Below are positions 15,915 through 24,728 of a DNA stretch of 64,000 nucleotides, one piece after another. Location: contig JAEPQE010000001.1 of the NCBI GenBank assembly GCA_017640665.1, positions 1,319,262-1,383,261 of the forward strand. The letters run 5' to 3'. The notes under the pieces are model-generated. The model did not search any database and was not told the origin of the DNA. It saw only the letters and a list, made by a program, of their open reading frames with translations. Origin of the DNA: Balneolaceae bacterium. Lineage in GTDB: Bacteria > Bacteroidota > Rhodothermia > Balneolales > Balneolaceae. The translations under genes and the position numbers were made by a program. The first letter of the stretch is position 1, and each line of letters opens with the position of its first letter.

Positions 15915-18338
15915 ATGTTTACCAAAACATTCTTTTCTACGTCGCTGTGGGCGGCACTTTTTTCACTGTTTATTTTTTCACAAGTTTATTCCCAAAGCAT
16001 TTCCGGGTATGTGTATGATGCAGAGATGAGGGAGGCTCTACCGGGAGCAAATATACTTCAGGTTGGTACAACAAATGGAACGACTGCAAATAGAGAGGGG
16101 TTTTTCGAACTTGATTTAGTTGAGTCTGATAAGTTTACACTTCAAGTATCACACGTTGGGTTTGACACGAAAATAATCGAACTTAACAGTCCGAAAACTT
16201 TCTATGAGATTTACTTAGATGAGTATGCTTGGTCAGAACCATTTGTCGATGGGGAACCTTTCTCTGGAATAATTGTTGAAGCCACTCGTGTAGACGAAAG
16301 CACTCCCTTTACCTACACTAATATTACCCGGGAAGAGCTGGAAGAACGGAATTTAGGTCAGGATGTGCCGTACCTCTTAAACCTGGCCCCATCGGTTGTA
16401 ACGACTTCCGATGCAGGAGCAGGAATTGGCTATACTGGTATTCGGATTCGTGGAGTAGACCCGGCGAGAATCAATGTGACTATAAATGGAATTCCGGTAA
16501 ATGATGCGGAATCACACGGCGTGTTTTGGGTGGATTTACCTGATATCGCTTCATCCATCGAGAATATTCAAATCCAGAGGGGAGTAGGGACGTCAACAAA
16601 TGGTGCGGCAGCTTTCGGAGGTTCCATCAACCTTCAAACAAATACCTCCAGAACAGAAGCCTTTGCTGAAATAAATACCGGAATTGGATCTTTCAACACC
16701 CGAAAAGCCAATATTCAATTGGGCTCAGGTTTGATGGAAAATGGCTGGATGTTTGAGGGGCGTTTGTCTAAGATTTTGTCTGATGGGTACATCGATCGGG
16801 CGAGTGCAGACTTGAATTCGTTCTATCTTTCCGGTTCGAAAAGAGGAGAAAAAAGCATCCTGAGAGCCGATGTGTTTTCAGGGAAGGAAATCACCTATCA
16901 GGCGTGGTATGGAGTGGAAGAGAGCGTTTTGGAAGCCGGAAACCGGACGTTTAACGAAGCCGGTACCGAGAAGTCCGGCGAACCTTATGAGAATCAGGTA
17001 GACAACTACCGGCAGGATTACTATCAGCTTCATTATTCCTATGAACTCGCTTACAACTGGACCGCTAATGCGTCCCTCCACTACACGAGAGGAGAAGGTT
17101 ACTTTGAGGAATACAAAGCCGGAGAAGACCTCAGTGAATACGGCATTACCGCGGACACCTCGAATTCTGATCTTGTCCGTCGTCGCTGGCTGGACAATCA
17201 TTATTACGGTGGAGTGTTTTCTTCTAAGTATGATAGCTATAACTGGGAACTGACTTTTGGTGGAGGGATTCATCAGTATGATGGAGCTCATTTCGGGGAA
17301 GTGATCTGGGCTCGCTTTGCAGGAAATAGCGAAGTTGAAGATCGCTACTACGATAACGATGGCGACAAGCTGGACATGAATGTGTACGCGAAGTTTAACT
17401 ATGAATTAACAGAGGTATTCAATGTGTATGCCGATGCTCAAATCAGGTTTATTAGCTATGATTTTGTTGGAATTGGAAATGATGGAACAGGAAATCTTAT
17501 TCCTATCGATCAAACTGATAAACTCACTTTCTTTAACCCCAAAGCGGGAATTGTTTATCGAAATGTACTAACAGGTGATCGCGCGTTTCTATCTTTTGGT
17601 GTGGCAAGTAAAGAACCTACGCGTGATGAGTATGTGAACTCAACCATTCAAAGTCGACCGGATCACGAAACTCTGTATAATATCGAAGCTGGATATACTA
17701 AAGATATGTCAGACTTTCGGTTTGGAGTGAGCGCATACGGGATGTTCTATGATAATCAACTGGTGCTAACCGGGCAGGTGAACGATGTGGGTGCGTACAT
17801 CCGGGATAATGTAGAGAACAGTTACCGGATTGGGCTTGAGCTTGAAGGTGCGGTTCAACTTACAGATCAACTACAGTGGGCAGCGAATGCCACACTCAGC
17901 CAAAATAAAATAGAGCAGATATCAGAGTTCATCGATGATTACGATAATGGTGGTCAGATAGAGCGTACTTTTGCCGACTCTGATATTGCGTTTTCTCCAA
18001 ACTTGATTTCTAATTCTATCATCAGTTTTACACAGGATGGATTTACAGGCGAACTCACAACAAAATATGTCTCCAAACAATACCTGGATAACACCCAGAA
18101 TGATGACCGGTCTATTGACCCATATCTGGTAAATGACGTGAGGTTGAGCTACAAGTTAAGTGAGATTGGTTTTGCCAAGGCGGTATCAGCAAACTTACTA
18201 ATTAACAATGTTCTCAATCACGAGTACGAAACCAATGGGTATACATTTGGATTTATAGCTGGTGGAGAGCAGCGTTTCAATTATTACTATCCACAAGCCG
18301 GAAGAAACTTCTTGTTTCAAGTAAAGTGGGAGTTTTAA
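15915..18338 (+). CDS. TonB-dependent outer-membrane receptor, probable thiamin importer
   Basis: An 807-residue protein with a signal peptide ending SQVYSQS and a carboxypeptidase-D-like regulatory domain (residues about 27-100: ISGYVYDAEMREALPGAN). A TonB plug follows (GYTGIRIRGVDPARINVTING, IENIQIQRGVGTSTNGAAAFGG), then a 22-strand-type barrel ending in the aromatic KWEF. The function assignment rests on the TPP riboswitch in its leader. Thiamin-regulated TonB receptors are known in Bacteroidota, while the plug and barrel alone do not reveal the ligand. No inner-membrane thiamin transporter or thiamin kinase gene lies next to it. A stem-loop terminator follows, so it is monocistronic. The ATG at 15915 follows a strong CGGAGGA. 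Confidence 0.93.
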   Translation: MFTKTFFSTSLWAALFSLFIFSQVYSQSISGYVYDAEMREALPGANILQVGTTNGTTANREGFFELDLVESDKFTLQVSHVGFDTKIIELNSPKTFYEIYLDEYAWSEPFVDGEPFSGIIVEATRVDESTPFTYTNITREELEERNLGQDVPYLLNLAPSVVTTSDAGAGIGYTGIRIRGVDPARINVTINGIPVNDAESHGVFWVDLPDIASSIENIQIQRGVGTSTNGAAAFGGSINLQTNTSRTEAFAEINTGIGSFNTRKANIQLGSGLMENGWMFEGRLSKILSDGYIDRASADLNSFYLSGSKRGEKSILRADVFSGKEITYQAWYGVEESVLEAGNRTFNEAGTEKSGEPYENQVDNYRQDYYQLHYSYELAYNWTANASLHYTRGEGYFEEYKAGEDLSEYGITADTSNSDLVRRRWLDNHYYGGVFSSKYDSYNWELTFGGGIHQYDGAHFGEVIWARFAGNSEVEDRYYDNDGDKLDMNVYAKFNYELTEVFNVYADAQIRFISYDFVGIGNDGTGNLIPIDQTDKLTFFNPKAGIVYRNVLTGDRAFLSFGVASKEPTRDEYVNSTIQSRPDHETLYNIEAGYTKDMSDFRFGVSAYGMFYDNQLVLTGQVNDVGAYIRDNVENSYRIGLELEGAVQLTDQLQWAANATLSQNKIEQISEFIDDYDNGGQIERTFADSDIAFSPNLISNSIISFTQDGFTGELTTKYVSKQYLDNTQNDDRSIDPYLVNDVRLSYKLSEIGFAKAVSANLLINNVLNHEYETNGYTFGFIAGGEQRFNYYYPQAGRNFLFQVKWEF

Positions 18339-18350
18339 TTAGTTAATTAG

Positions 18351-18396
18351 CACACTCCTAAACCACTTTTAAGAAGAAATTTAGGGGTGTGTTTTT
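18351..18396 (+). terminator. Terminator of the TonB receptor gene
   Basis: CACACTCCTAAA (18351-18362) pairs with TTTAGGGGTGTG (18380-18391), with one G-U pair, across a 17-nt loop and is followed by TTTTT. It overlaps the stop codon of the convergent CotH gene. Confidence 0.8.
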
Positions 18397-20722
18397 ATTT
18401 AATCAGCACCAACCTTCTTGTGATTGATTGGGATTCTGAACTCAAACGATAGAAGTAAATTCCGCTTGAAAGGGAAGAAGCGTCAAAACGGATGGAATGA
18501 GCTCCGGAATTATAACGCGAATCAGCCAGTGTTTGAATGAGCCGTCCTTCCACAGAAAAAACTTCCAGCTTTACGTTGGATGTTTTCTCAAGCTCGAATG
18601 TAATGTTGGTAGATGGATTAAAGGGGTTAGGGTAATTCTGGAGCAACTGAATTTCTGAGGGGTTTTCTTGTCCAGATTCATTAGAATTAATAAGTCCATT
18701 TTGCCCCCCAGGGGTAGGACTATCAAACAATACAAACTCCTCTCCTCCGTCCCCGTTTCTTCCATAAGAAATATCTGTTTGCTGTTCAGAAAAAGAAAAG
18801 GCATCAACCGTTAAGAAGGTTTCTCCTGATAATTCAAAAAGTCCAATATCCTCTCCATCTTTACTAAGGTTGAATGATGCATGAAGTGGCCCTTCCTTTT
18901 CATCGTCATCAACCCAAACCAGCAAATACTCATTTGGCGCTATGGTCGTGTCCGGAAAAGCCCATTTATCCTTTCTGGTAAGATTATCACTTAAATAATA
19001 TCCATTTAGTGAAACCGGAATATCCCCCGGATTGTAAATCTCCAGCCAATCAGCAAAAGCTCCGCCTTCATCAGCGATGGTAGAGCTGTTACTTGCCATG
19101 AGTTCATTGATCACTAATGGTGAAGAGCTTTGCCCGACTTGTTCCTCTAATACATCATCAGGATTGTTTGGAAACCTTTGAGTTTTAGCGGATGGATCGG
19201 TTGCAGTGATGAAGTAGCTAATTATGCCTTCATAGTCTCCGGGAATAAAAGTACCTGTATAAATCCCATCATTAGCCTCCTTATCTCTTCCATTACCATC
19301 ATCAAGCAGATCTATGGTAGTTGTAACGTCGATTGTTACTTCAGCTTTAACGGATAGTTCACTGTTGTCATCAAGAAGTGTTGCTTTGATCGTTAGCGTT
19401 TCCTGATCATTAAAAAAAGTGAAGTTGGTTTTTACTTTTTTTATGATGGGAGTGATATTAACAACGCTCAGCTGTTCCAGGGCGGAAGTAACTCTTGCTG
19501 TTATGTATGGTTTTAAGCCGTAATCAACATGCCCACCAAGCGCAGAATTAAAAGACGCATGATATTCCGCAATGCCATAGTCGTAATCGAGGGTGCGAAA
19601 AGTATCAGCTTCCGCCGCTGTTTCAGTCATAGCTTTTAATCTGTCTATTTCACCAAAAAGAACTTCCTCGTTAAAATATTCCTCTATGATTTTGTTTATG
19701 TAGAAGTGCAGCCGGTTTCTATATTCGGTAACCTCAAGTATTCTGTTGGTAAGTGGCTTATCATCCCGCCCCCAGTTATTTATATCTCGCTCACCCCAGT
19801 CCTGACCAACCCAGTCAATCCCAAAGGTGTTGTCATAATCGTAGGGGATAAATTCCAACCGTTGATCTGAGGTATTAAAATACAAGTAGTAATTATTCTG
19901 ATTGTACCAGTAGTTGTCCCAGTTTCCGGTTAAAACGTCAACAGCCATCCACAATAGGACGCCATCAACATTGATGTAATCTTCTATTTGGTTTATGAAT
20001 TCTGTTTGATCCGAATGTTCCAGAAAGCTGATTAGAGATGCTAAATCAGAATAATCATCGTCTTCTGTATTGGTCTTTAAATCATAAACTCTTCGGTCAG
20101 CCCAATCAGGGCTCCACTTATAATCATTCGGGTTCTCGCTAATGTAAGACAGGTCAGCCGGCCACAGATTTTTATATAAATTACCTTCGTCTCCTTCAAA
20201 TCGGTCTTGCACAAATTCATTATCAATGTGTTCTACATTTATATAGAGCCCGAAATATTCTTCGTTAATGTAAAGCTTAACATGATTTGCTCTGGGCGCA
20301 GGTACATCATAATTCTCAAAAATATCCCAGCTCAGCTTCGACCTGATAATTGAAGGATCGTTATGCTCTCCATTCAGATTCATTTTGTCCAAACCATGAT
20401 ATTCACGCCCTGGAACAAAGGTATTAAATGAAACTTTAAAGGACTTTTTTTGAGAATCTCTGGATGTGTTCCCCCGCAGACGAAATCCTATATTTTCAAC
20501 TGTGTCGCGCTCTTCACCTTTTACAAACACAAAAGTGGCAGGGTATTCGTAATCACTATAGCGGTTATCAAAGTCTAAGATTTCAGCCAGAGAGTCTGGT
20601 TCAATAATGATATAAACTTCAGAAAGAACGGTATCATCAAACACCCATTCTTCAGAGGTCTGTGTAAATCCAATCCGGAAAAAGACCAGCGTAAGTAAAA
20701 AAATAAAGAATGTTTTTTTCAT
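18395..20722 (-). CDS. CotH-kinase-like protein with lamin-tail domain and T9SS sorting domain
   Basis: The ATG at 20722 opens a clear signal peptide (MKKTFFIFLLTLVFF...FTQ), so the 16 residues of an upstream frame extension are dropped. The 775-residue product begins with a CotH spore-coat kinase-like domain (about residues 25-430: GFRLRGNTSRDSQKKSFKVS, LYINVEHIDNEF, FIPYDYDNTFG). A beta-sandwich linker and a lamin-tail domain follow (about 545-660: VINELMASNSS, DWLEIYNPGDIP). The end is a T9SS type A sorting domain (LLQNYPNPFNPSTNITFELE ... RRLVLIK). CotH proteins can phosphorylate proteins; the domain set here predicts a cell-surface or released protein. A second relative is encoded at 40160-43765. 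Confidence 0.92.
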   Translation of the reverse strand: MKKTFFIFLLTLVFFRIGFTQTSEEWVFDDTVLSEVYIIIEPDSLAEILDFDNRYSDYEYPATFVFVKGEERDTVENIGFRLRGNTSRDSQKKSFKVSFNTFVPGREYHGLDKMNLNGEHNDPSIIRSKLSWDIFENYDVPAPRANHVKLYINEEYFGLYINVEHIDNEFVQDRFEGDEGNLYKNLWPADLSYISENPNDYKWSPDWADRRVYDLKTNTEDDDYSDLASLISFLEHSDQTEFINQIEDYINVDGVLLWMAVDVLTGNWDNYWYNQNNYYLYFNTSDQRLEFIPYDYDNTFGIDWVGQDWGERDINNWGRDDKPLTNRILEVTEYRNRLHFYINKIIEEYFNEEVLFGEIDRLKAMTETAAEADTFRTLDYDYGIAEYHASFNSALGGHVDYGLKPYITARVTSALEQLSVVNITPIIKKVKTNFTFFNDQETLTIKATLLDDNSELSVKAEVTIDVTTTIDLLDDGNGRDKEANDGIYTGTFIPGDYEGIISYFITATDPSAKTQRFPNNPDDVLEEQVGQSSSPLVINELMASNSSTIADEGGAFADWLEIYNPGDIPVSLNGYYLSDNLTRKDKWAFPDTTIAPNEYLLVWVDDDEKEGPLHASFNLSKDGEDIGLFELSGETFLTVDAFSFSEQQTDISYGRNGDGGEEFVLFDSPTPGGQNGLINSNESGQENPSEIQLLQNYPNPFNPSTNITFELEKTSNVKLEVFSVEGRLIQTLADSRYNSGAHSIRFDASSLSSGIYFYRLSSESQSITRRLVLIK

Positions 20723-20905
20723 GGATAAAAGGTACAAAATGGTAACAGATAGTGCCTCAATTAATTCCACTTTAGATGAGAAAACACCCTAAGCATTTGA
20801 AACAGATTAAAGCGCCCTACATTCACATATAAGCTTTTCATCACAAAAACATACAATTTATCCCAGCAGTACCGATATTTCCTGATTGAAAATTTCTATG
20901 CTCTT

Positions 20906-21997
20906 TTGATAAACCGCCTTGATTATATTATTGCCGCAATTACGGCATTTATTTTTACCCTATACCATGCTGTACTAACCAGCCTGGTTATTGCCAGAAT
21001 TGATTCATTGGACTTTGGTTTTGGGTACATTTTCTTTGTTGAATGTGTTGCTTTTATCCCTTTAGGTATAGCAATGGTTGTAATTATGTGGTTGGGAAAG
21101 AAATCGCCTGATCTTTTTACTAGACTAACCTATAAAACTATTTCTAAGCACGTATTAATTGCGTTAACCATCTTTATCATTCATTCGCTTTGGCAACCGT
21201 ATGTAAGTCTTTTCTTCTTTGATTATCCGTATACATTAGACCGTTCATTGAATGACTTCGTAGTATTCATAGAAATGAGGTTTCTAATCTATGTGATTAT
21301 TGTTGGCTTGGTTAGCGGGCTTATAAAAATAAGAGAGCAAAGAGACATTGTTGTTAAGCAGTCGGAGCTTAATCTAAAGCTTCAGAAAGCCCGATTGAAG
21401 GAGCTGGAATTGAAAATGAATCCCGAGATTATTTATCCAAATTTAGGGTTCATACGTAATAAAGCGGAAACCCAACCCGAACTGGCTTCTCAAATGGTTA
21501 TTTTGATGGCAGGGATTTTAAGAAAGCTGGTAGATAATATCGAAAATGAGCAGGCTAAACTTTCTGACGAATCTATATTTTTTAAAAAATATGGTGAGCT
21601 TCTAAAACTCAGGAAAGAATGTAATATAGAAGCTATAGTTAAAATTCCTTCCGCATTATTAAACGAAAGAGTTCCTTCGCTGATTTTAATAATTCCTCTT
21701 TTCGAAGCTCTGTTTTTTGGGGAGTACAAAGAGCATCTAAAGTCAGTGCAGGAAATCAGTTTTACCGCTCAGAAAGTTGCAGAGAATGAAATTGAGGAAG
21801 TAATTTCGTTTGTTGAAGTGCTTGATGGAGATAAGCTGATTGATTCACTTAAAAAGAGTTCGTTGATCAAAAACCTAAATGAAATGCTCGAAGATTTACC
21901 ACACGGTGTATTTTCGTTTGCCCCATATATGGAAGGGTCGGCGCTGGCATTAAAACTAAAATCAAAAAAAGAAGAGAGAGAATTCGTTGTCGCTTAG
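20906..21997 (+). CDS. Degenerate LytS-type sensor kinase (pseudokinase) membrane protein
   Basis: A 363-residue protein with four predicted membrane helices in residues 7-140, then a coiled-coil linker and a region that aligns with the His_kinase (PF06580) dimerisation box. Where the neighbouring kinase has LKPHFLFNTLN, this one has MNPEIIYPNLG, so the phospho-acceptor histidine is Glu174. The N-box asparagine is also gone (LIIPLFEALFFGE against LIQPLVENSIKHG). Catalysis is therefore not expected. It overlaps the intact kinase gene by 11 bases and probably partners with it as an allosteric or sensory subunit. No ATG is available; the frame opens at TTG 20906 (an ATT lies at 20885). Confidence 0.82.
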   Translation: MINRLDYIIAAITAFIFTLYHAVLTSLVIARIDSLDFGFGYIFFVECVAFIPLGIAMVVIMWLGKKSPDLFTRLTYKTISKHVLIALTIFIIHSLWQPYVSLFFFDYPYTLDRSLNDFVVFIEMRFLIYVIIVGLVSGLIKIREQRDIVVKQSELNLKLQKARLKELELKMNPEIIYPNLGFIRNKAETQPELASQMVILMAGILRKLVDNIENEQAKLSDESIFFKKYGELLKLRKECNIEAIVKIPSALLNERVPSLILIIPLFEALFFGEYKEHLKSVQEISFTAQKVAENEIEEVISFVEVLDGDKLIDSLKKSSLIKNLNEMLEDLPHGVFSFAPYMEGSALALKLKSKKEEREFVVA

Positions 21998-23090
21998 TAG
22001 CTCATTAAAATATAATGATTTCAAAAAAGCGTTACTACTGGTATCTGGGGTACTATTTGTTTTAATGTTTATAGTAAACTATAAATACCGAATGGATTTT
22101 TATGACACGTCTGTTAGATATGTGCTCATAAGGTCATTAGTCACTTTTACTACCCCTGTCATTTCATTTCCTCTGCTTATATGGTTTTCGACCAGGGTTT
22201 CGCTACTGGAACATTGGAGAAATGTTCTAATTCATTTGTTTGTGAGTTTAATTTACGCGATGGTATGTACCTTCATTGTTCAGTTTATTCTCTTATATAT
22301 AGCGGGATACTATATGTTTGACGAATCACTGGATACCATTCTAAATATGGTAAGGAGGCAGTTTTTGCTTGTTGGGTCATCCTCTTTTCTTCTTTACTGG
22401 GGGATTTCAATTTTAACTGGAGTAGGAGCTTATTACAGCAAGGTTTCATCTTTAACGGATAAAACAAACGCGCTTGAATCTCAACTATCGAAGGCTACAC
22501 TATCAACACTTAAGGCGCAGCTAAAACCTCATTTTCTGTTTAATACACTAAATATGGTTGATCATTTGATTCATACAAATCCCCGTAAAGCTGTTAAAAC
22601 TGTAACCCAGCTCGAAGACTTAATCAAAAGTACGTTTGATCAAAATCGCCCTAATGAATGTACCATTAAAGAAGAGGCTATATTCCTTAAAAAATATCTG
22701 GATATTGAGAAAGCAAGGTTTAGTGACCGGCTATCTCTGGAGTTTAACATAGATGAAGAGACCAAAGAAATTCAAATTCCGTGTTATTTGATTCAGCCAC
22801 TTGTTGAAAACTCAATTAAACATGGGATTGGTAAATCGATTGGCGAATGTACTATATCCATTTCATCACGATTTAAAGGAGATTTTCTGATTATCGAAGT
22901 TTCTGATAACGCAGATGCAATAAAAAAGAAACCTGAGAAAGCAAATTGGAGTATAGGTCTCAGAAATATAGATGAGCGACTTAAGCTATATTTCGGAGAG
23001 CACGCATTTCTTGATTTAAATGCTTTCGAAAACAAAGGTTTTAAGTCTTCCATACTAATTCCAAAGAGATACCTTACCGATTATGATTAA
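21987..23090 (+). CDS. LytS/YehU-family sensor histidine kinase
   Basis: A 367-residue protein with four membrane segments in residues 15-150, a coiled coil at 155-178, and an intact His_kinase domain. The phospho-acceptor His182 lies in LKPHFLFNTLNMV, followed by the conserved IFLKKYLDIEKARF. The ATP-binding N-box LIQPLVENSIKHG contains Asn275, and GIGLRNID-like SIGLRNIDERL forms the G-box. It starts at TTG 21987 inside the end of the pseudokinase gene and overlaps the response-regulator gene by eight bases. The stimulus is unknown because the sensor part is only membrane helices. Confidence 0.93.
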   Translation: MSLSSSLKYNDFKKALLLVSGVLFVLMFIVNYKYRMDFYDTSVRYVLIRSLVTFTTPVISFPLLIWFSTRVSLLEHWRNVLIHLFVSLIYAMVCTFIVQFILLYIAGYYMFDESLDTILNMVRRQFLLVGSSSFLLYWGISILTGVGAYYSKVSSLTDKTNALESQLSKATLSTLKAQLKPHFLFNTLNMVDHLIHTNPRKAVKTVTQLEDLIKSTFDQNRPNECTIKEEAIFLKKYLDIEKARFSDRLSLEFNIDEETKEIQIPCYLIQPLVENSIKHGIGKSIGECTISISSRFKGDFLIIEVSDNADAIKKKPEKANWSIGLRNIDERLKLYFGEHAFLDLNAFENKGFKSSILIPKRYLTDYD

Positions 23091-23832
23091 AACATTACTA
23101 GTTGATGATGAGAAGCATGCCAGGGACCGGTTGAGTTCTATGCTCAAAGAGCTAGGTGAGATAGACTTGATTGGGGAGTGTAAAAATGGGATCGAAGCCA
23201 TTAAGACTATTGAAAAAGAAAAACCGGCTCTTGTTTTCCTTGATATTGAAATGCCTGAGATATGTGGCTTTGATGTAATTTCCAATATGGAAGTGGATAA
23301 TATGCCATTTGTCATTTTTGTTACTGCTTTTAGCGAATATGCAGTAAAAGCTTTTGAAGTAAACGCAATCGACTATATTCATAAACCATTTGATAAAGAA
23401 CGGCTTACAAAAGCAGTAGATAAAGCTAAATCTGCTCTGGAATCTTATGATGAGCAACAAATGAGGGAAAGGCTTGATAAGCTGCTTAATTCCGACTCTT
23501 TAAAAGAAGATCATATTGAGCGGTTTGTTATCAAGAGTGGCTCCAACATTTTTATAGTAAAGGCAGAGGATGTTTTATGGATTGAAGCAGCCGGAAATTA
23601 CGTAAATATTATTACCGAGAATAAGAAATACCTTCTTAGAAGCACAATGAGTGGGTTAATCAATCGGTTAGATAAGGACTCATTTTATCAGATTCATCGT
23701 TCTACCATCGTAAATCTAAATTATGTAGAGCGAATAGAAGAATGGAGTTATGGAGATTATAAGGTGATTCTCAAAAATGGAGCCGACTTAAAAATGAGCC
23801 GTAATTATAAGTCGCTCATCAAAAGTTTGTAA
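23083..23832 (+). CDS. LytTR-family response regulator
   Basis: A 249-residue protein. The receiver domain (residues 1-120) has the acidic pair at 8-9 (VDDE), phospho-acceptor Asp54 in FLDIEMP, and the conserved Lys in HKPFDK. The C-terminal LytTR DNA-binding domain (about 145-249) has the diagnostic VLWIEAAGNYVNI, the FYQIHRSTIVNLNYV block and the final MSRNYKSLIKSL. It is the output of the overlapping kinase gene. LytTR regulators bind two direct repeats near promoters; no target site was confidently located. Confidence 0.95.
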   Translation: MIKTLLVDDEKHARDRLSSMLKELGEIDLIGECKNGIEAIKTIEKEKPALVFLDIEMPEICGFDVISNMEVDNMPFVIFVTAFSEYAVKAFEVNAIDYIHKPFDKERLTKAVDKAKSALESYDEQQMRERLDKLLNSDSLKEDHIERFVIKSGSNIFIVKAEDVLWIEAAGNYVNIITENKKYLLRSTMSGLINRLDKDSFYQIHRSTIVNLNYVERIEEWSYGDYKVILKNGADLKMSRNYKSLIKSL

Positions 23833-23900
23833 TTCGTACCAATATATAGCAGGTCGTCACATTTATTGCTAAGCGTCAATTCTCTCTCTTATATTAGATC

Positions 23901-23984
23901 AAAGCTTGATGCTCAAGCCCTAATATATAACATAGATGACCAACTATTTATAATAGGAAACTTACCCACCGAGCATCAAGCTTT
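23901..23984. repeat. 14-bp perfect inverted repeat with 56-nt loop, followed by T-run
   Basis: AAAGCTTGATGCTC (23901-23914) and GAGCATCAAGCTTT (23971-23984) are exact complements; TTTT follows the right arm. It lies in the 234-bp space after the response regulator. It could be that operon's terminator with an unusually long loop, or a small structured RNA. Confidence 0.6.
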
Positions 23985-24004
23985 TTTTATTTTCTATTCC
24001 CCGA

Positions 24005-24038
24005 AACAAAAAAAGGCAATCGTAATTCGATCGCCTAA
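24005..24038 (-). terminator. Rho-independent terminator of the DUF2911 gene
   Basis: Read on the minus strand, GGCGATCG pairs with CGATTGCC (one G-U) around a 5-nt loop, followed by seven T (plus-strand positions 24008-24014). It sits 29 bases beyond the DUF2911 stop. Confidence 0.82.
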
Positions 24039-24066
24039 TCTGGTTTAAAATAACGTTTTAAAAAAC

Positions 24067-24612
24067 TTACTCTACGGTAATCGGGATTGCGACTTTAGTG
24101 GTTCCCCAATGCAGATTTAAATGCGCCTTTTCAGCAGAAAGTGTATCAAAATAAATTTCGAACCATTCCAGGTTAGAACCCTCACCTACTGCGACGGTTG
24201 TTCTGGCTACATCCATAGCTTCATCATACTGAGTTCCCCAGGATAGCTTCTCGTTAATGATGATGGTCCACTCATTTTCTCCGGGAATAGAATACAGTGA
24301 ATAAGTTCCGGCCGGGATTTCCTGGTCACCGAACATAACATCAGTTGAGAAAGTGATAGCGGTAGATTCATTTGCTCCTGTTCTCCATACCCTGCCTAAA
24401 GGTGCGAGCTGAGATCCATTAGCAAAATGAGTTCTGCCCTTTAGTGCAGGACGTCCATAAGTAACATTAACAACAGTGGCTCCAATATTCTGGCTGTTCG
24501 CTGCATTAGGGCTTGGTCGTACACCGCCTCCTCGTTCCTGAGCAATAGTAAGTTCTGAAGTCAATAAAAGAGCAAAAGCAGCAAGAACTCCGATTTTAAG
24601 AAAAGTTTTCAT
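24067..24612 (-). CDS. DUF2911 domain-containing exported protein
   Basis: A 181-residue protein with a signal peptide (ending LTIAQE). The rest is a single DUF2911 domain: VNVTYGRPALKGRTHF, PLGRVWRTGANESTAITFS, IPAGTYSLYSIPG and WTIIINEKLSWGTQY are its hallmark segments. The family is common in Bacteroidota and has no established function. The gene is monocistronic with its own terminator. Its length is normal for the family. Confidence 0.92.
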   Translation of the reverse strand: MKTFLKIGVLAAFALLLTSELTIAQERGGGVRPSPNAANSQNIGATVVNVTYGRPALKGRTHFANGSQLAPLGRVWRTGANESTAITFSTDVMFGDQEIPAGTYSLYSIPGENEWTIIINEKLSWGTQYDEAMDVARTTVAVGEGSNLEWFEIYFDTLSAEKAHLNLHWGTTKVAIPITVE

Positions 24613-24728
24613 AGTAGAAAGTTTAGAATTAGTAGTTAGTGGAAATTATATAATTCGATGAGTCAAATTGTAACAAGAGTTTAACAAATACTTTCAAGGA
24701 AATAATTCAATTTAAAATAATTTTTTAT

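Noticed and set aside
16878-17291. 137-codon minus-strand ORF inside the TonB receptor
   Set aside because: Lies wholly within the receptor barrel; no signal, motif or ribosome site.
23866-24048. 60-codon plus-strand ORF after the LytTR gene
   Set aside because: It runs across the 14-bp inverted repeat and the minus-strand terminator, and has no ribosome site; more likely non-coding.
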